Source: Desmonostoc muscorum LEGE 12446
GTDB lineage: Bacteria > Cyanobacteriota > Cyanobacteriia > Cyanobacteriales > Nostocaceae
Assembly: GCF_015207005.2 (NCBI RefSeq)
Contig: NZ_JADEXS020000001.1
Span: forward strand, 6,037,001-6,101,000
Length of the DNA: 64,000 nt
Direction: 5' to 3'
How positions within the stretch are numbered: position 1 is the first letter of the stretch; each line of letters opens with the position of its first letter. A model generated the notes under the pieces. It made no database searches. It was given only the letters and a program-made list of their open reading frames with translations, and was not told where the DNA came from. This document shows positions 28,664 through 37,740 of the stretch, piece by piece. A program made the position numbers and the translations under genes.

Positions 28664-29653
28664 TTATTTTGCTTTTTCTTTTAGTTCCTTGAACAACTCA
28701 ATTACATGCTGTTCAAATCCTTTGTCACGTTTTTCAACTGATTCAATTAAGGGTTTATCAAACAGATTCAAAACATTGTTACCTAATTGAATACCTAGAG
28801 GTCTTAAATGTCCACCCGACAAGCTTTCCAGAAATTCTTGAGGTGGTTTTTTCAAAATATTAATAAACCAATCACTGGTTGATTTGGCAATATTATCTGA
28901 TTGGAAACGGACTAAACCCATGATATTAAATAATTCACTATCCTTGATTAAATTCTGGGTTTCTTCGATGGTTGGTTTCACACCAAAACCAAGATTATCG
29001 ATGATATCCGCTAAAAATTGGGGACGAATGGCGCTAGCTGTGCTGGTAATCGCAGGTGCTAATAAAATCGAAACCTGCCCTTTAATGAAGACGCTGTTAA
29101 TTTTAATTTCTCGACCTACATAAGTGAAAATTAATTTCTGAACTTCTACAATTTTTCGCTTCAATTCCTCAACGAGAGTGTTAATGTCTGCAATCACACT
29201 TTTTATCTGTGATTCATCTGAAGTGTGAGATAGCAGATTCCGAATAAACTGTTCTCTCGCTTGAGGTTCTGGAGGCAAAGCAGTAAATCCTTCTAATAAG
29301 GATATATATTTACAGCCAAGGCTATGTCCAATCCAAGAAAAGTTTTTATCATCTAGATACGCTTCATAATCGTATCCTTCAACAGTTGCCATTCTCACGA
29401 GTTCTGGCAGAATTTCGTACTGCTCTCTCATGAGAAAACCAGCTTCTACATAATGGTTAAAAGTAAAATTAAATGGCAGAATAATAATCGTATATCCCTG
29501 GCCATATAAAGATTGCAGCAGATGGCGATAGAAAAACATGGGGAAAAATGTACCAAAGAAAGCTCCTGCAATAAATTGAATTACCCCTTTAGGTTGTGGA
29601 TGAAGGGCAACCCAACTGTGAGAGACTGGTTGAAATCTCAGTTTTAGATTCAT
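28664..29653 (-). CDS. DUF1350 family protein (alpha/beta-hydrolase-like)
   Basis: 329 residues from ATG 29653, preceded by AAGGATAATT, a good ribosome site six bases away. The open frame extends to 29788, but that extension crosses a MITE-like palindrome, so I exclude it. Features: FQPVSHSWVALHPQPKGVIQFIAGAFFGTFFPMFFYRHLL at the N terminus and SWIGHSLGCKYISLLEG (a G-H-S-L-G nucleophile-elbow-like motif) near residue 120, suggesting an alpha/beta hydrolase fold. DUF1350 is conserved in cyanobacteria and plastids. Its biochemical role is not known to me. Confidence 0.82.
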   Translation of the reverse strand: MNLKLRFQPVSHSWVALHPQPKGVIQFIAGAFFGTFFPMFFYRHLLQSLYGQGYTIIILPFNFTFNHYVEAGFLMREQYEILPELVRMATVEGYDYEAYLDDKNFSWIGHSLGCKYISLLEGFTALPPEPQAREQFIRNLLSHTSDESQIKSVIADINTLVEELKRKIVEVQKLIFTYVGREIKINSVFIKGQVSILLAPAITSTASAIRPQFLADIIDNLGFGVKPTIEETQNLIKDSELFNIMGLVRFQSDNIAKSTSDWFINILKKPPQEFLESLSGGHLRPLGIQLGNNVLNLFDKPLIESVEKRDKGFEQHVIELFKELKEKAK

Positions 29654-30080
29654 AATTATCCTTGATTTATTTGTACGTATATGCTGAATCTCCAAATTGA
29701 GGTTGCTGTTTTTCGGATTTTTTGGCAGATATTTTTGCAAAACTGATACCAATTCCAACAAGCTTTGCAACCATCTGTAGGGTAGCACCGCTGTGCTACC
29801 CTACCCAGTGTATTTGTCGCATTCTTTTTTCAAATTGGTATGAGATGGTTCGCTATGAATCAATACGGTTCAGTTAAGACTAAGAACTGAACTCCTGTAG
29901 GTTGGGTTGAGGAACGAAACCCAACACATTCGGTGGTTTGTTGGGTTTCACTTCGTACCCTTCGGGAAGCAAGCTACAACCCAACCTAGAATTTTCGTTA
30001 ACTGAACCGTATTGCGCTATGAATAGCGATAATCTTGTAGTGCTTCTCAGTTAAGGTATGAGGTTGGCAAACATCGCACC
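29654..30080. repeat. Spacer with MITE-like element C and other inverted repeats
   Basis: Element C lies at 29746-29841, from ATACCAATT to AATTGGTAT, with the core palindrome TAGGGTAGCACCGCTGTGCTACCCTA. A further inverted pair, GTAGGTTGGGTTGAGG / CAACCCAACCTA, lies around 29897-29991, framed by TACGGTTCAGTTAA and TTAACTGAACCGTA. These bracket about 140 bp like the ends of another small element. Confidence 0.75.
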
Positions 30081-30245
30081 ATGATTACTACAAATCGCAC
30101 TAAACGCCTGTTACAAATTTTATCGCCATTAATTGCGTTGGCGCAGCCCAACCTAGGCATCGCATCTGCCCTACTCGTTGGTGCAATCCTCATCTTGCTG
30201 GCTAGGGCAAAGTTTCGCGGTAGAACGGGGGATAAAAATAATTGA
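30081..30245 (+). CDS. Possible small membrane protein
   Basis: 54 codons, ATG 30081 to TGA 30243. Basic N terminus (MITTNRTKRLLQIL), a helical hydrophobic stretch (GIASALLVGAILILLARAKF) and a basic/polar tail. The layout is of a single-pass membrane protein with a cytoplasmic C terminus. The ribosome site is weak and no family is recognised. Confidence 0.35.
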   Translation: MITTNRTKRLLQILSPLIALAQPNLGIASALLVGAILILLARAKFRGRTGDKNN

Positions 30246-30762
30246 ACCTCAAACCAAGGGATATTAATTAATGATCGAAAAATTTGACAATAAATATCTA
30301 AAAATTTGATAAATATATCAAAATATTTTTTATAGCGATATCATATTTAAGCAAAATTTCACTTTCTTATACAAATACTTTAATCAAAATTACTACTTGT
30401 TTGTATAAAAACATATTACATATTGATAAATATATCAAAACATTTTTCATTGTCATTACCAGTCAAATCACATAGATTGTATATGTCAGTAGTATTGGTT
30501 AAAAATTGATTATCTACACTTGAGTAAGATAAGCAAAAAAAAATCAAGAGCTACTAATTGTTTTACTAACAAAAAATCATGAAGCAGACTTAATTTTGTC
30601 TGTTAAATGTCGCTATAGTAATCCAGGTGAATTTTTGAAAACCCAATTTGATTGAAAGCTAACCGGATAAAGTTTTCATTCTTACTATACCTGGCAAAAT
30701 TCAAGTCATATTTCCATACGCTAGCAAGATTTTTATCCTAAAAATTAAGAGGATTAGCCCTG
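30246..30762. promoter_or_regulatory. AT-rich leader upstream of the first Gly/Ser-rich protein
   Basis: About 500 bases of very AT-rich DNA with repeated AAATATATCAAAA.ATTTTT blocks (30310 and 30430), without open frames. It probably contains the promoter for 30763. AAGAGGA, about ten bases before the ATG, is a good ribosome site. No specific operator could be defined. Confidence 0.4.
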
Positions 30763-31446
30763 ATGACAGATTTGATTAATAGTGGTAACAGTAACTCCTC
30801 TACTGGTGGGGACAATCCCTTAATAAATTCACCCTTCGGTCCCCTCAGTGAAGTTTTGAGTGATGAAGAACTTTCCAATATATTCAGTGGTCTTGGTAAT
30901 GGAGAAGGTAGCGGTAGTCCATTTGGTGAGAGTGGTAACATTAATCCTTTTGCTAGTGAGAACTTTTGGGATATCTTTGCAGGCGGTGTAAATCCATCCG
31001 CAGGTGGTAGTGTCCGCGATCCTTTGACTGGCGGCCAAAGTGGTAGTATCAACACAACTCAAATACCGGACGGATTTAGTTTGAGTGTTACTATTGAGAA
31101 CCTAATTAACTCAAGACTGAATGAAGAACTGGATGATGGTCAAATCCCGTCATTTGATTTTAGCCAAATTCCATTATTTGGTGGTGGACAAATCCCATTA
31201 TTTGATTTTAGCCAAATTCCATCATTTACTGGTGGACAAACACCGCCATTTGATTTTAGTCAAATTCCATCATTTACTGGTGGACAAACACCACCATTTG
31301 ATTTTAGCCAAATCCCATCATTTGGTAGTGGACAAACACCACCATTTGATTTTAGCCAAATCCCATCATTTGGTAGTGGACAAACACCACCATTTGATTT
31401 TAGCCAAATCCCATCATTTGGTAGTAGACAAATTCCGTTCGCTTAA
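30763..31446 (+). CDS. Gly/Ser/Asn-rich protein with 16-residue tandem repeats
   Basis: 227 residues, start fixed by AAGAGGA. The first half is Gly/Ser/Asn-rich with ordered islands (SPFGPLSEVLSDEELSNIFSG, NPFASENFWDIFAGG and DGFSLSVTIENLINSRLNEEL). The second half is six copies of FDFSQIP(S/L)F.(G/S)GQ.P(P/L), a 48-base DNA repeat (about 31147-31437). There is no signal peptide, cysteine or membrane segment. The downstream protein at 31789 shares the SPF.PL.E(V/I)L and (N)PFA islands, so the two are a paralogous pair. Acidic, Pro/Phe-patterned repeats suggest an extended or phase-separating structural protein; this is inference. Family unknown. Confidence 0.62.
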   Translation: MTDLINSGNSNSSTGGDNPLINSPFGPLSEVLSDEELSNIFSGLGNGEGSGSPFGESGNINPFASENFWDIFAGGVNPSAGGSVRDPLTGGQSGSINTTQIPDGFSLSVTIENLINSRLNEELDDGQIPSFDFSQIPLFGGGQIPLFDFSQIPSFTGGQTPPFDFSQIPSFTGGQTPPFDFSQIPSFGSGQTPPFDFSQIPSFGSGQTPPFDFSQIPSFGSRQIPFA

Positions 31447-31788
31447 TAAAAACACTAATTATAATCCTTGAGTAAATCAATAGATAAAGACAAGGAAAAA
31501 ATAATTATTTTTCGGCGTTGCTGATTTCATGTATGAAAACGATTGTGCATGATATCAAAATCCTTGTAGAGACAGAGACGTTGCAATGCAACGTCTCTAC
31601 ATGTGGATTCATAGCGCAATTCAGCAGTGCCATTTTTTCAGTACATATTATGCTAATTAGCTATATTATGGACTGAAACTTTTTACTATTAAAGACTTTC
31701 AGCACAACTTTATGTCAGGTTCACAATCAAATTTAAATAATTTTTTGATTGAGTAAAGTCATACTTGGCATAACAAATAGGAGAATTA
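31447..31788. other. Spacer between the paired Gly/Ser-rich genes
   Basis: No gene. Contains a palindrome AGAGACGTTGCAATGCAACGTCTCT at about 31575-31599, which could act as a bidirectional terminator. AT-rich sequence and an AGGAG ribosome site before ATG 31789 follow, so the second gene probably has its own promoter. Confidence 0.5.
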
Positions 31789-32271
31789 ATGTCAATGCAA
31801 GGATCTGCGATCGATTCCATAAATAATGGGGTTAATACCATTAGTACAGGTAGTGGTAGCAACCTGTATAACAGTAGTTCCTTTGCTGCCAATGGCAGTT
31901 TCTATACTGAAGGCAGCCTATTGACGAGTGGTAGCAATCTGTTTGTAGGTAACGGTGGCGGAACTATTCCGGGTGGCGGTATCAACCCCTTTGCTGGCGA
32001 TGCTGGCAGTAAGCTTCAGGAATTAATTTTCGATCGCTTGAAGTTAATTCTGGGTGACAATTTTTTCCAGGACATTGATAACACATTGGCAGCAGGTAGC
32101 AATCCGTTTATAAGCGGTGGCAATTCCATTTTAGATGGTGGAAATCTGCTTGAGCGATCGCCTTTTGATCCTTTAACAGAAATTCTTGGTAATAATATAC
32201 CTTTTAGTAACAGTGGAAATACATCTAATGTTGGTAGTCCACCGTTTAATCAGGTGTTGGATGCTTCATAA
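31789..32271 (+). CDS. Gly/Ser/Asn-rich protein, paralogue of the preceding one
   Basis: 160 residues after a strong AGGAG six bases upstream. Low-complexity (GSGSNLYNSSSFAANGS, GNGGGTIPGGGINPFAGDAG) with hydrophobic islands (KLQELIFDRLKLILGDNFFQDIDNTL and SPFDPLTEILGNNIPF). It shares the NPFA, SPF.PLTE(I)L and INSG/SGGNS elements with the 227-residue protein 340 bases upstream but lacks its 16-residue repeats. No signal sequence is evident. Function unknown; probably co-functional with the upstream gene. Confidence 0.6.
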   Translation: MSMQGSAIDSINNGVNTISTGSGSNLYNSSSFAANGSFYTEGSLLTSGSNLFVGNGGGTIPGGGINPFAGDAGSKLQELIFDRLKLILGDNFFQDIDNTLAAGSNPFISGGNSILDGGNLLERSPFDPLTEILGNNIPFSNSGNTSNVGSPPFNQVLDAS

Positions 32272-32306
32272 TCAAAGTTTATATTTTGCCTTCTACAATT
32301 AAGATA

Positions 32307-32604
32307 TTAAGTCATTTTATCCTTGATTCTCAAAAGTTGATTCATCTGCGCGATTTCATCCAGAAAATTTTTGTCTATAGTATAGATAGAAATTATATTC
32401 TCTTTAGGTAAAAATACATAACCGTCTCCACATTGTTCAACAATATATAAAACTACACCCTCAACGGAAATTTTTATGATATCCCATGCTTCCTTTGAGC
32501 GAATTTCTAAGTAGCCCCTTTGCTCTAACTTGAACAGTATTTCTGGTAGTTCTTTCAATTCTATATAAAAAAAGTTTTTTTCTATACCACTACTAAAGGT
32601 CATA
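32307..32604 (-). pseudogene. 3' part of a small gene split by the IS630-type element
   Basis: Reads 98 residues from an ATG that is created at the edge of the insertion site (32601-32603). If the element and one TA are removed, it joins in frame to the 28-residue start at 33778-33862, giving a 126-residue protein. Its sequence (FFYIELKELPEILFKLEQRGYLEIRSKEAW...) is mixed alpha/beta and belongs to no family I know. The fragment could still be translated from the internal ATG, but no ribosome site precedes it. Confidence 0.8.
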
Positions 32605-33777
32605 AGTAGGTAGGCACAAAAAAACCTAACTATGTAAAGATAAATAAATACGGAGAATGCATCTACCGAGGTAACTTAAAGCATGGGCGCTCGTCTAAGA
32701 GTATTTTTGACTCGTGAGCAAAACAAAACCCTATTAAATCTGAGAACAGCAGAGGTACCACAGAAGGTAAAAGATCGAGCAGAAATAATTAGGCTCAACG
32801 CACATGGCTGGTACGTGGAGAAAATAGCTGCTCACTTTAATTTGACTGTTCAAACGGTAAGAGAGGTTTTGCACAAATGGGAAAAACAAGGGCTGAAAGG
32901 GCTTTGGGAAGTACCAGGTCGAGGAAGAAAGTCAAAATGGACTGAAGTTGACATAGTGTTTTTGGAAAAATGCCTCAAAGAAGAACCACGTACATACAAT
33001 AGTCTTCAACTCACCCAGAAATTAGAACGCGATCGCTCAATTAAACTGAGTCCCGATAGATTAAGACGGGTACTCAAAAAAAGGGGGTTAATTGGAAACG
33101 AGCAAGAAAGAGCCATAAACGAAACCAAGACCCGATAGCACGAGCAAATAAGCAATCAGACCTAGATATACTCGAATTATCTGCTGCTGCCGGAGAAATA
33201 GACCTCAAATATTTGGATGAATCAGGATTTTGTGTATGGAGCGAACCGGGTTATACCTATTACTTTAAGGGTGAACAAAAACGCTTAGAGCAAAAGAAGC
33301 GCCGTGGTCGGAGATTAAGTATTATTGGATTTTTTCAACCTTTTATCAGTTTTGTTTACGGTTTGGTGATCGGAGGTGTTAACCGCAAGTCTTATATCCA
33401 AATGATGGAACAAGAAGCGGCTGATGCCCAAAGAACGGGACGTACTAGGGTAATTGTGCAAGATAACGGGCCGATACATCGATGCAAGGAAGTTCAGCAG
33501 TTATGGAAAAAGTGGGAATACATGGGTTTGTACATCTTCTTTTTACCAAAATACTGTTCCGAAATGAATCCAATTGAATTGGAATGGCAACACCTAAAAA
33601 AATCGGAGCTATCTGGGCAAATATTTGATGATGAGTTAGACCTTGCTTATGCCGTTATCGATGGTGTTAAAGCTAGGGGACAGAAAGGTAACTACAGTAC
33701 TCAGCGTGTAAAATTTAACTTTAATTGCTCTGGTTAAATTTTCGTTACATACCTATAAATTTTTCTGCCTACCTACT
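32605..33777 (+). mobile_element. IS630-type insertion sequence, 1173 bp
   Basis: Ends are AGTAGGTAGGCA (32605-32616) and its exact inverse TGCCTACCTACT (33766-33777); weaker matching continues for about 35 bases. The element is flanked by TA on both sides (32603-32604 and 33778-33779), the target duplicated by the IS630/Tc1/mariner group. It carries one transposase coded in two overlapping frames. Confidence 0.9.
32683..33737 (+). CDS. IS630 family transposase, requiring a -1 frameshift
   Basis: The first frame (32683-33138) holds the helix-turn-helix part (AEIIRLNAHGWYVEKIAAHFNLTVQTVREVLHKWE). The catalytic part continues in the -1 frame, giving KKGVNWKRARKSHKR across the junction, then YLDESGFCVWSEPGYTYY (first Asp), VIVQDNGPIHRC (second Asp) and YCSEMNPIELEWQHLKK (Glu). 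The switch fits the run A7G5 at 33076-33087, where a P-site AAA can slip back one base. Programmed -1 shifting is known in this IS group, so the gene may be fully functional and not broken. Confidence 0.85.
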
Positions 33778-33862
33778 TACCTAATTTTTTGAGATATTCG
33801 GTTGTATCCTCTAAATCATCATGGTTAATAGTGAAAAACTTTCCAATAATTGTCTGACTCAT
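33778..33862 (-). pseudogene. 5' part of the IS630-split small gene
   Basis: Starts at ATG 33862, preceded by AAGGAG seven bases upstream, a strong ribosome site. It reads MSQTIIGKFFTINHDDLEDT then TEYLKKLG up to the insertion. It overlaps the end of the HicB-like gene by 38 bases, so the intact gene was probably translationally coupled to it. Confidence 0.72.
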
Positions 33863-34031
33863 TGCAATCTCCTTTTTCAACCCTTACTTCTAAACATTCC
33901 TTGATTGCTTCTTGAATATTTTCCTCTGCTTCTTGTTCTGTCTTTCCTTGACTCACACAGCCGGTAATAGACGGACATTCGGCAATAAACATCCCATCTT
34001 CATCTTGAAAGATAGTAATTATAAACTTCAT
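33825..34031 (-). CDS. HicB-like antitoxin-type protein
   Basis: 68 residues, MKFIITIFQDEDGMFIAECPSITGCVSQGKTEQEAEENIQEAI. This is the standard HicB/UPF0150 partial RNase-H-like fold, with the typical P-x-x-x-G-C-x-x-Q-G-x-T motif and helical tail. The C-terminal DNA-binding extension seen in long HicB forms is absent. No HicA toxin is adjacent. The gene downstream is the IS-split 126-residue protein, which could be an unrecognised partner. It starts 16 bases after the stop of the bchH-like gene and may be in its transcript. Confidence 0.78.
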   Translation of the reverse strand: MKFIITIFQDEDGMFIAECPSITGCVSQGKTEQEAEENIQEAIKECLEVRVEKGDCNESDNYWKVFHY

Positions 34032-34047
34032 ATTTTATCCCTATTTA

Positions 34048-37000
34048 CTAAACTGTCACACCCTCTAACTCTTCATCTGTCAACTCATACAATTGACGCA
34101 ATTTATCTAACTTCTCACTATCAGCTTGCCAGAAACCGCGCCCATGTGCCTCCAACATTCTAGCTAAAATATTGCGGAAAGCTTCAGGATTTGCCTTGCG
34201 TAATTTCTCCGCCATTTCTTTATCTAAAGCATAAGTATCAGCCGCTTGATCGTAAACCCAATCATCGGTAAAATCGGCAGTACCGCCCCAACCAATTAAT
34301 GCCGTCATGCGTTGGGAAATTTCAAAAGCACCACCCGAACCTTGATTCGCCATTGCTTCAGCCCATTTTGGATTTACTAATTTGCTGCGATATTCCATTC
34401 TGAGTAAATCATCTAAATTGCGGGGTGTAGTATCTTTCGAGAAACTTTCCACAAAACTGGTTGTAACTTTACCACCGCGTTGTTTTTCTGCTGCCTTTTT
34501 CAAACCGCCGGTATTAGCGTAATATTCCTGAATATCGGTTAAACCATATTCTACCGAATCGATTTCTTGTACAATGCGATCGCTAGTTTTTAATAACGCA
34601 TTCAAAACTTCCGGTCTAGCTTGACCTTTATCTTCTCTACCATAGCTAAAAACATTGCGACTTTGCCAAGTATTCCCTAACTCCTCACCAGATTCCCAAT
34701 TACCATCAACCACTTTATCATTTACCAAAGAACCAAAATCACCCGCCGGATTAGAAAACAATCTCGCCGATGCATTTTCTACACCTTGGGCTTTCAAAAC
34801 TAAAGCGTGTTTTCTAATAAAATTTTGATCTTCCGGTTCATCAACATCAGCCGCCCGTTGAAACAAATCATCCAACAATTCAATGATATTCACAAAACTA
34901 TCGCGGAAAATTCCCGATAAATTTCCCAACACATCAATGCGGGGATGTCCAACCTCAGCCAAAGGTTTTAATTCATAACGAACAATTCGCCCAGTTCCTT
35001 CCTTAACAGGTTCAGCCCCCACCAATTCCAAAAGAATCCCCAAAGATTCACCCTTAGTTTTAATCGCATCCAATCCCCATAACATCACCGCCACAGTTTC
35101 GGGATATTTACCATATTCTTCCAAATGCTGGGCAATAATTTTTTGAGCAATTTCTCGTCCCCGTTCATAAGCAGCAGGTGAAGGCATCCTATAAGGATCT
35201 AAAGCATGAATATTCCTCCCAGTTGGCAACACACCAACCCCATCCCGCAACAAATCACCACCAGGCGCAGGCGGAATATATTCCCCATTCAACCCCCTTA
35301 ACAAATTCGTTAACTCATCAGTAGATTGCATCAACAAATCCCTTATTAATCTTCCCTCTTCCTCTCTTTCTTCTTTGCGTTCTTTGCGCCTTTGCGGTTC
35401 GTTTATTTCTTCCTCCTCCCCAAAATAAGCCTCCAAATACGACCCCAACTCCTCCTCATTCGGCCTTTCCCCCAACGTATGCAACCCCGAAGAAAACAAC
35501 CGATTTTCTAAAACTTGCAAATACTCATACAACTCCACCAAATAATGATCAAAAGCATGACCGCTAAACATCCGCATATTTTCCGGAGTAAACGAAATAC
35601 CCAACTTTTTCGCATCCTCAAACGGACAATCTGCATCCAAACCCGTGTCCACAATTTTTTTACAAATTCCTTCCTTCAGCACATAATTCTTTTGTGGATC
35701 TTCCCGATACTCCGAAATTAAATCCCGCAATGACATTAATTCCTTATATAAACCCGCCCGTCCATAAGGCGGTACATTGTGAGAAATCAACACACCATAA
35801 CCGCGACGTTTTGCCAAAATCGACTCCGAAGGATTATTGGCCGCATATATATATAGATTAGGCAAATCTCCTAACAGAATATCCGACCAAGAATAACCCG
35901 TATTACCCAAAGGAGAACCGGGCAACCATTCCACCGTACCATGCATTCCAAAGTGAACTATGGCATCAGCTTGAAAATCATTTTGCAGCCATTTATAGTA
36001 AGCAGCATATTGGGGATGGGGCGTTAAATCCCGTTCAAACATTAAGCGCATGGGGTCGCCTTGTATTCCCAAAGGTGGTTGTACACCTATCCACACATTG
36101 CCTGAATTTACACCACCAATTTGGAATTCATCGCCATAGGTTTTAATACCAGTCCCTATGAGAGACTTCCATTGTTTTTCAATGCGAGATGTTTGCAGAT
36201 ATCCCAGCCATTTTTCTAATGTGCGGACGTTGACGGACGCGGGGATATTATTTGGGTCATTTAAATTTTCATCTGCTTCTTTCACCCAGCGAATCAATTC
36301 TTCCCCATCTTCCGGTAAATCTCCGACGGTGTAACCTTGGTCTTTGAGTGCAGAAAGAAACTTCAAAAGACTACGCGGGACATTTAATAATGCAGCTGTC
36401 CCCACAGCACCATAACCTGGGGGAAAGCCATATAAAATAATCGCAATCTTGCGTTGCGATGCAGGTTTTTGTCGCAAAGCCACCCAGCTTTTCACCCTAC
36501 CAATTAATCGCTGCACCCGTTCGGGAACCAGATAAATATTTTCGCCCACTAAACCACCAAGAGGAACCGTATCAATAGCGCCATCGAGTTCTGGCAAAGC
36601 ATACAATACGACACTTTGCAAACCGCCGATACCTTGGCGTGTCCAGGAGTAAATATCTTGAATTAATAGTGGTGCAGCAACAATATAAGGTACATTCTTC
36701 GCAGTCAGGATGCGCTTTGCTACTTCTACCTGACGCCCTGCTTCCATTGAACCAGCCGGGCCACCCACCAGAGGAAAACCGATTGTAGAAACGATCGCAT
36801 CTACCTTCACTGCTTCACTAGAAAGTGAGGGAGTCTGGATATTACCTAGTTGTCGCTGCCCAATTTCGTAGTCCGTTGTCATCCAATCTCGTACCGCCAC
36901 ATGTCCTTCCACGCCGTTGATGAAAATCGGCAAAGGAATTAAGCCGGCTGCTTCAAAACGCCGAATCAATTGCGGAATGTAAGGTTGTTTCGTGATGACG

Positions 37001-37740
37001 TGTTTACGATAAAGTAAAATTCCAATAATCGGTTTTGTAGAGACGCGATTCATCGCGTCTTTAAAATACGTTTTATACCATTCCAAATATTCGCGGGGCG
37101 ATACAAAAAACCCTGGATAATCGGGATGGAGTAATCCCATATTCGGAGTTTCTACTGGCGGGGGAATGTCGCCGACTTTTAAACCCAAGTATTTTTCTGC
37201 CAGTGTCCAGAATAATGAAGCGACGTTTTCTGAACCGCCGGCATTCCAGTAACCATAGATAATTAACCAGTTGCGTAAGTCTTGGACTTTTTGTACTGGT
37301 ACGTATTTGAGGAGTTTCGGGCCGATTTTTAAGAAGCTGATGTAACCGGCGAGTTTGTCTTCTTCCCGCCCGTTGCTAAATTTGTCGAGGATGAATTTAA
37401 CTGGTTTGGGCATTCCTTTGGGTTTATCGCCAATGGCAAAATCACCCAGCTTGGTTAAACTCATCAATTCCAAGGCTGATTCAAACACCAGGCGGATGGG
37501 AATTTGGGCAATGCGATCGCGCAACCACACAACCTGGTCATAATCAAATAGTAAGCTGCCGAAAAACACATCCGCGCCATCGAGTGCTGCTTCTACTTCC
37601 AGGCGTTTGCTGGTAAGATCGCGATCGCTAAATACCCGAATATCCAACTGGGGACAGCGAGAGTTAGCCAAAAAAGCCGCTTTTCTGTACAAGTCAGCGT
37701 TAAACGATTCAAATCCAGCAATCAAGACGATGCGTTTCAT
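34048..37740 (-). CDS. bchH: Magnesium-chelatase subunit H / CobN-type chelatase large subunit
   Basis: 1230 residues of the BchH/ChlH/CobN family, the porphyrin-binding subunit that receives Mg (or Co) with the BchI/BchD ATPases. Landmarks include LLYRKHVITKQPYIPQLIRR, GFPLVGGPAGSMEAGR, ILYGFPPGYGAVGTAALLNV, FGMHGTVEWLPGSPLGN, RGYGVLISHNVPPYGRAGLY, LNGEYIPPAPGGDLLRDG and IGWGGTADFTDDWVYDQ. It is shorter than the usual cyanobacterial ChlH and starts MKRIVLIAGFESFNADLY, so it may be a second H-type paralogue. Odd: residues about 224-236 (DAMNRVSTK) and 776-800 (PQRRKERKEEREEEG) derive from intergenic repeat sequences present in frame. Confidence 0.88.
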   Translation of the reverse strand: MKRIVLIAGFESFNADLYRKAAFLANSRCPQLDIRVFSDRDLTSKRLEVEAALDGADVFFGSLLFDYDQVVWLRDRIAQIPIRLVFESALELMSLTKLGDFAIGDKPKGMPKPVKFILDKFSNGREEDKLAGYISFLKIGPKLLKYVPVQKVQDLRNWLIIYGYWNAGGSENVASLFWTLAEKYLGLKVGDIPPPVETPNMGLLHPDYPGFFVSPREYLEWYKTYFKDAMNRVSTKPIIGILLYRKHVITKQPYIPQLIRRFEAAGLIPLPIFINGVEGHVAVRDWMTTDYEIGQRQLGNIQTPSLSSEAVKVDAIVSTIGFPLVGGPAGSMEAGRQVEVAKRILTAKNVPYIVAAPLLIQDIYSWTRQGIGGLQSVVLYALPELDGAIDTVPLGGLVGENIYLVPERVQRLIGRVKSWVALRQKPASQRKIAIILYGFPPGYGAVGTAALLNVPRSLLKFLSALKDQGYTVGDLPEDGEELIRWVKEADENLNDPNNIPASVNVRTLEKWLGYLQTSRIEKQWKSLIGTGIKTYGDEFQIGGVNSGNVWIGVQPPLGIQGDPMRLMFERDLTPHPQYAAYYKWLQNDFQADAIVHFGMHGTVEWLPGSPLGNTGYSWSDILLGDLPNLYIYAANNPSESILAKRRGYGVLISHNVPPYGRAGLYKELMSLRDLISEYREDPQKNYVLKEGICKKIVDTGLDADCPFEDAKKLGISFTPENMRMFSGHAFDHYLVELYEYLQVLENRLFSSGLHTLGERPNEEELGSYLEAYFGEEEEINEPQRRKERKEEREEEGRLIRDLLMQSTDELTNLLRGLNGEYIPPAPGGDLLRDGVGVLPTGRNIHALDPYRMPSPAAYERGREIAQKIIAQHLEEYGKYPETVAVMLWGLDAIKTKGESLGILLELVGAEPVKEGTGRIVRYELKPLAEVGHPRIDVLGNLSGIFRDSFVNIIELLDDLFQRAADVDEPEDQNFIRKHALVLKAQGVENASARLFSNPAGDFGSLVNDKVVDGNWESGEELGNTWQSRNVFSYGREDKGQARPEVLNALLKTSDRIVQEIDSVEYGLTDIQEYYANTGGLKKAAEKQRGGKVTTSFVESFSKDTTPRNLDDLLRMEYRSKLVNPKWAEAMANQGSGGAFEISQRMTALIGWGGTADFTDDWVYDQAADTYALDKEMAEKLRKANPEAFRNILARMLEAHGRGFWQADSEKLDKLRQLYELTDEELEGVTV

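Noticed and set aside
29654..29788. N-terminal extension of the DUF1350 protein
   Set aside because: It crosses a MITE-like palindrome, and a strong ribosome site precedes the internal ATG at 29653.
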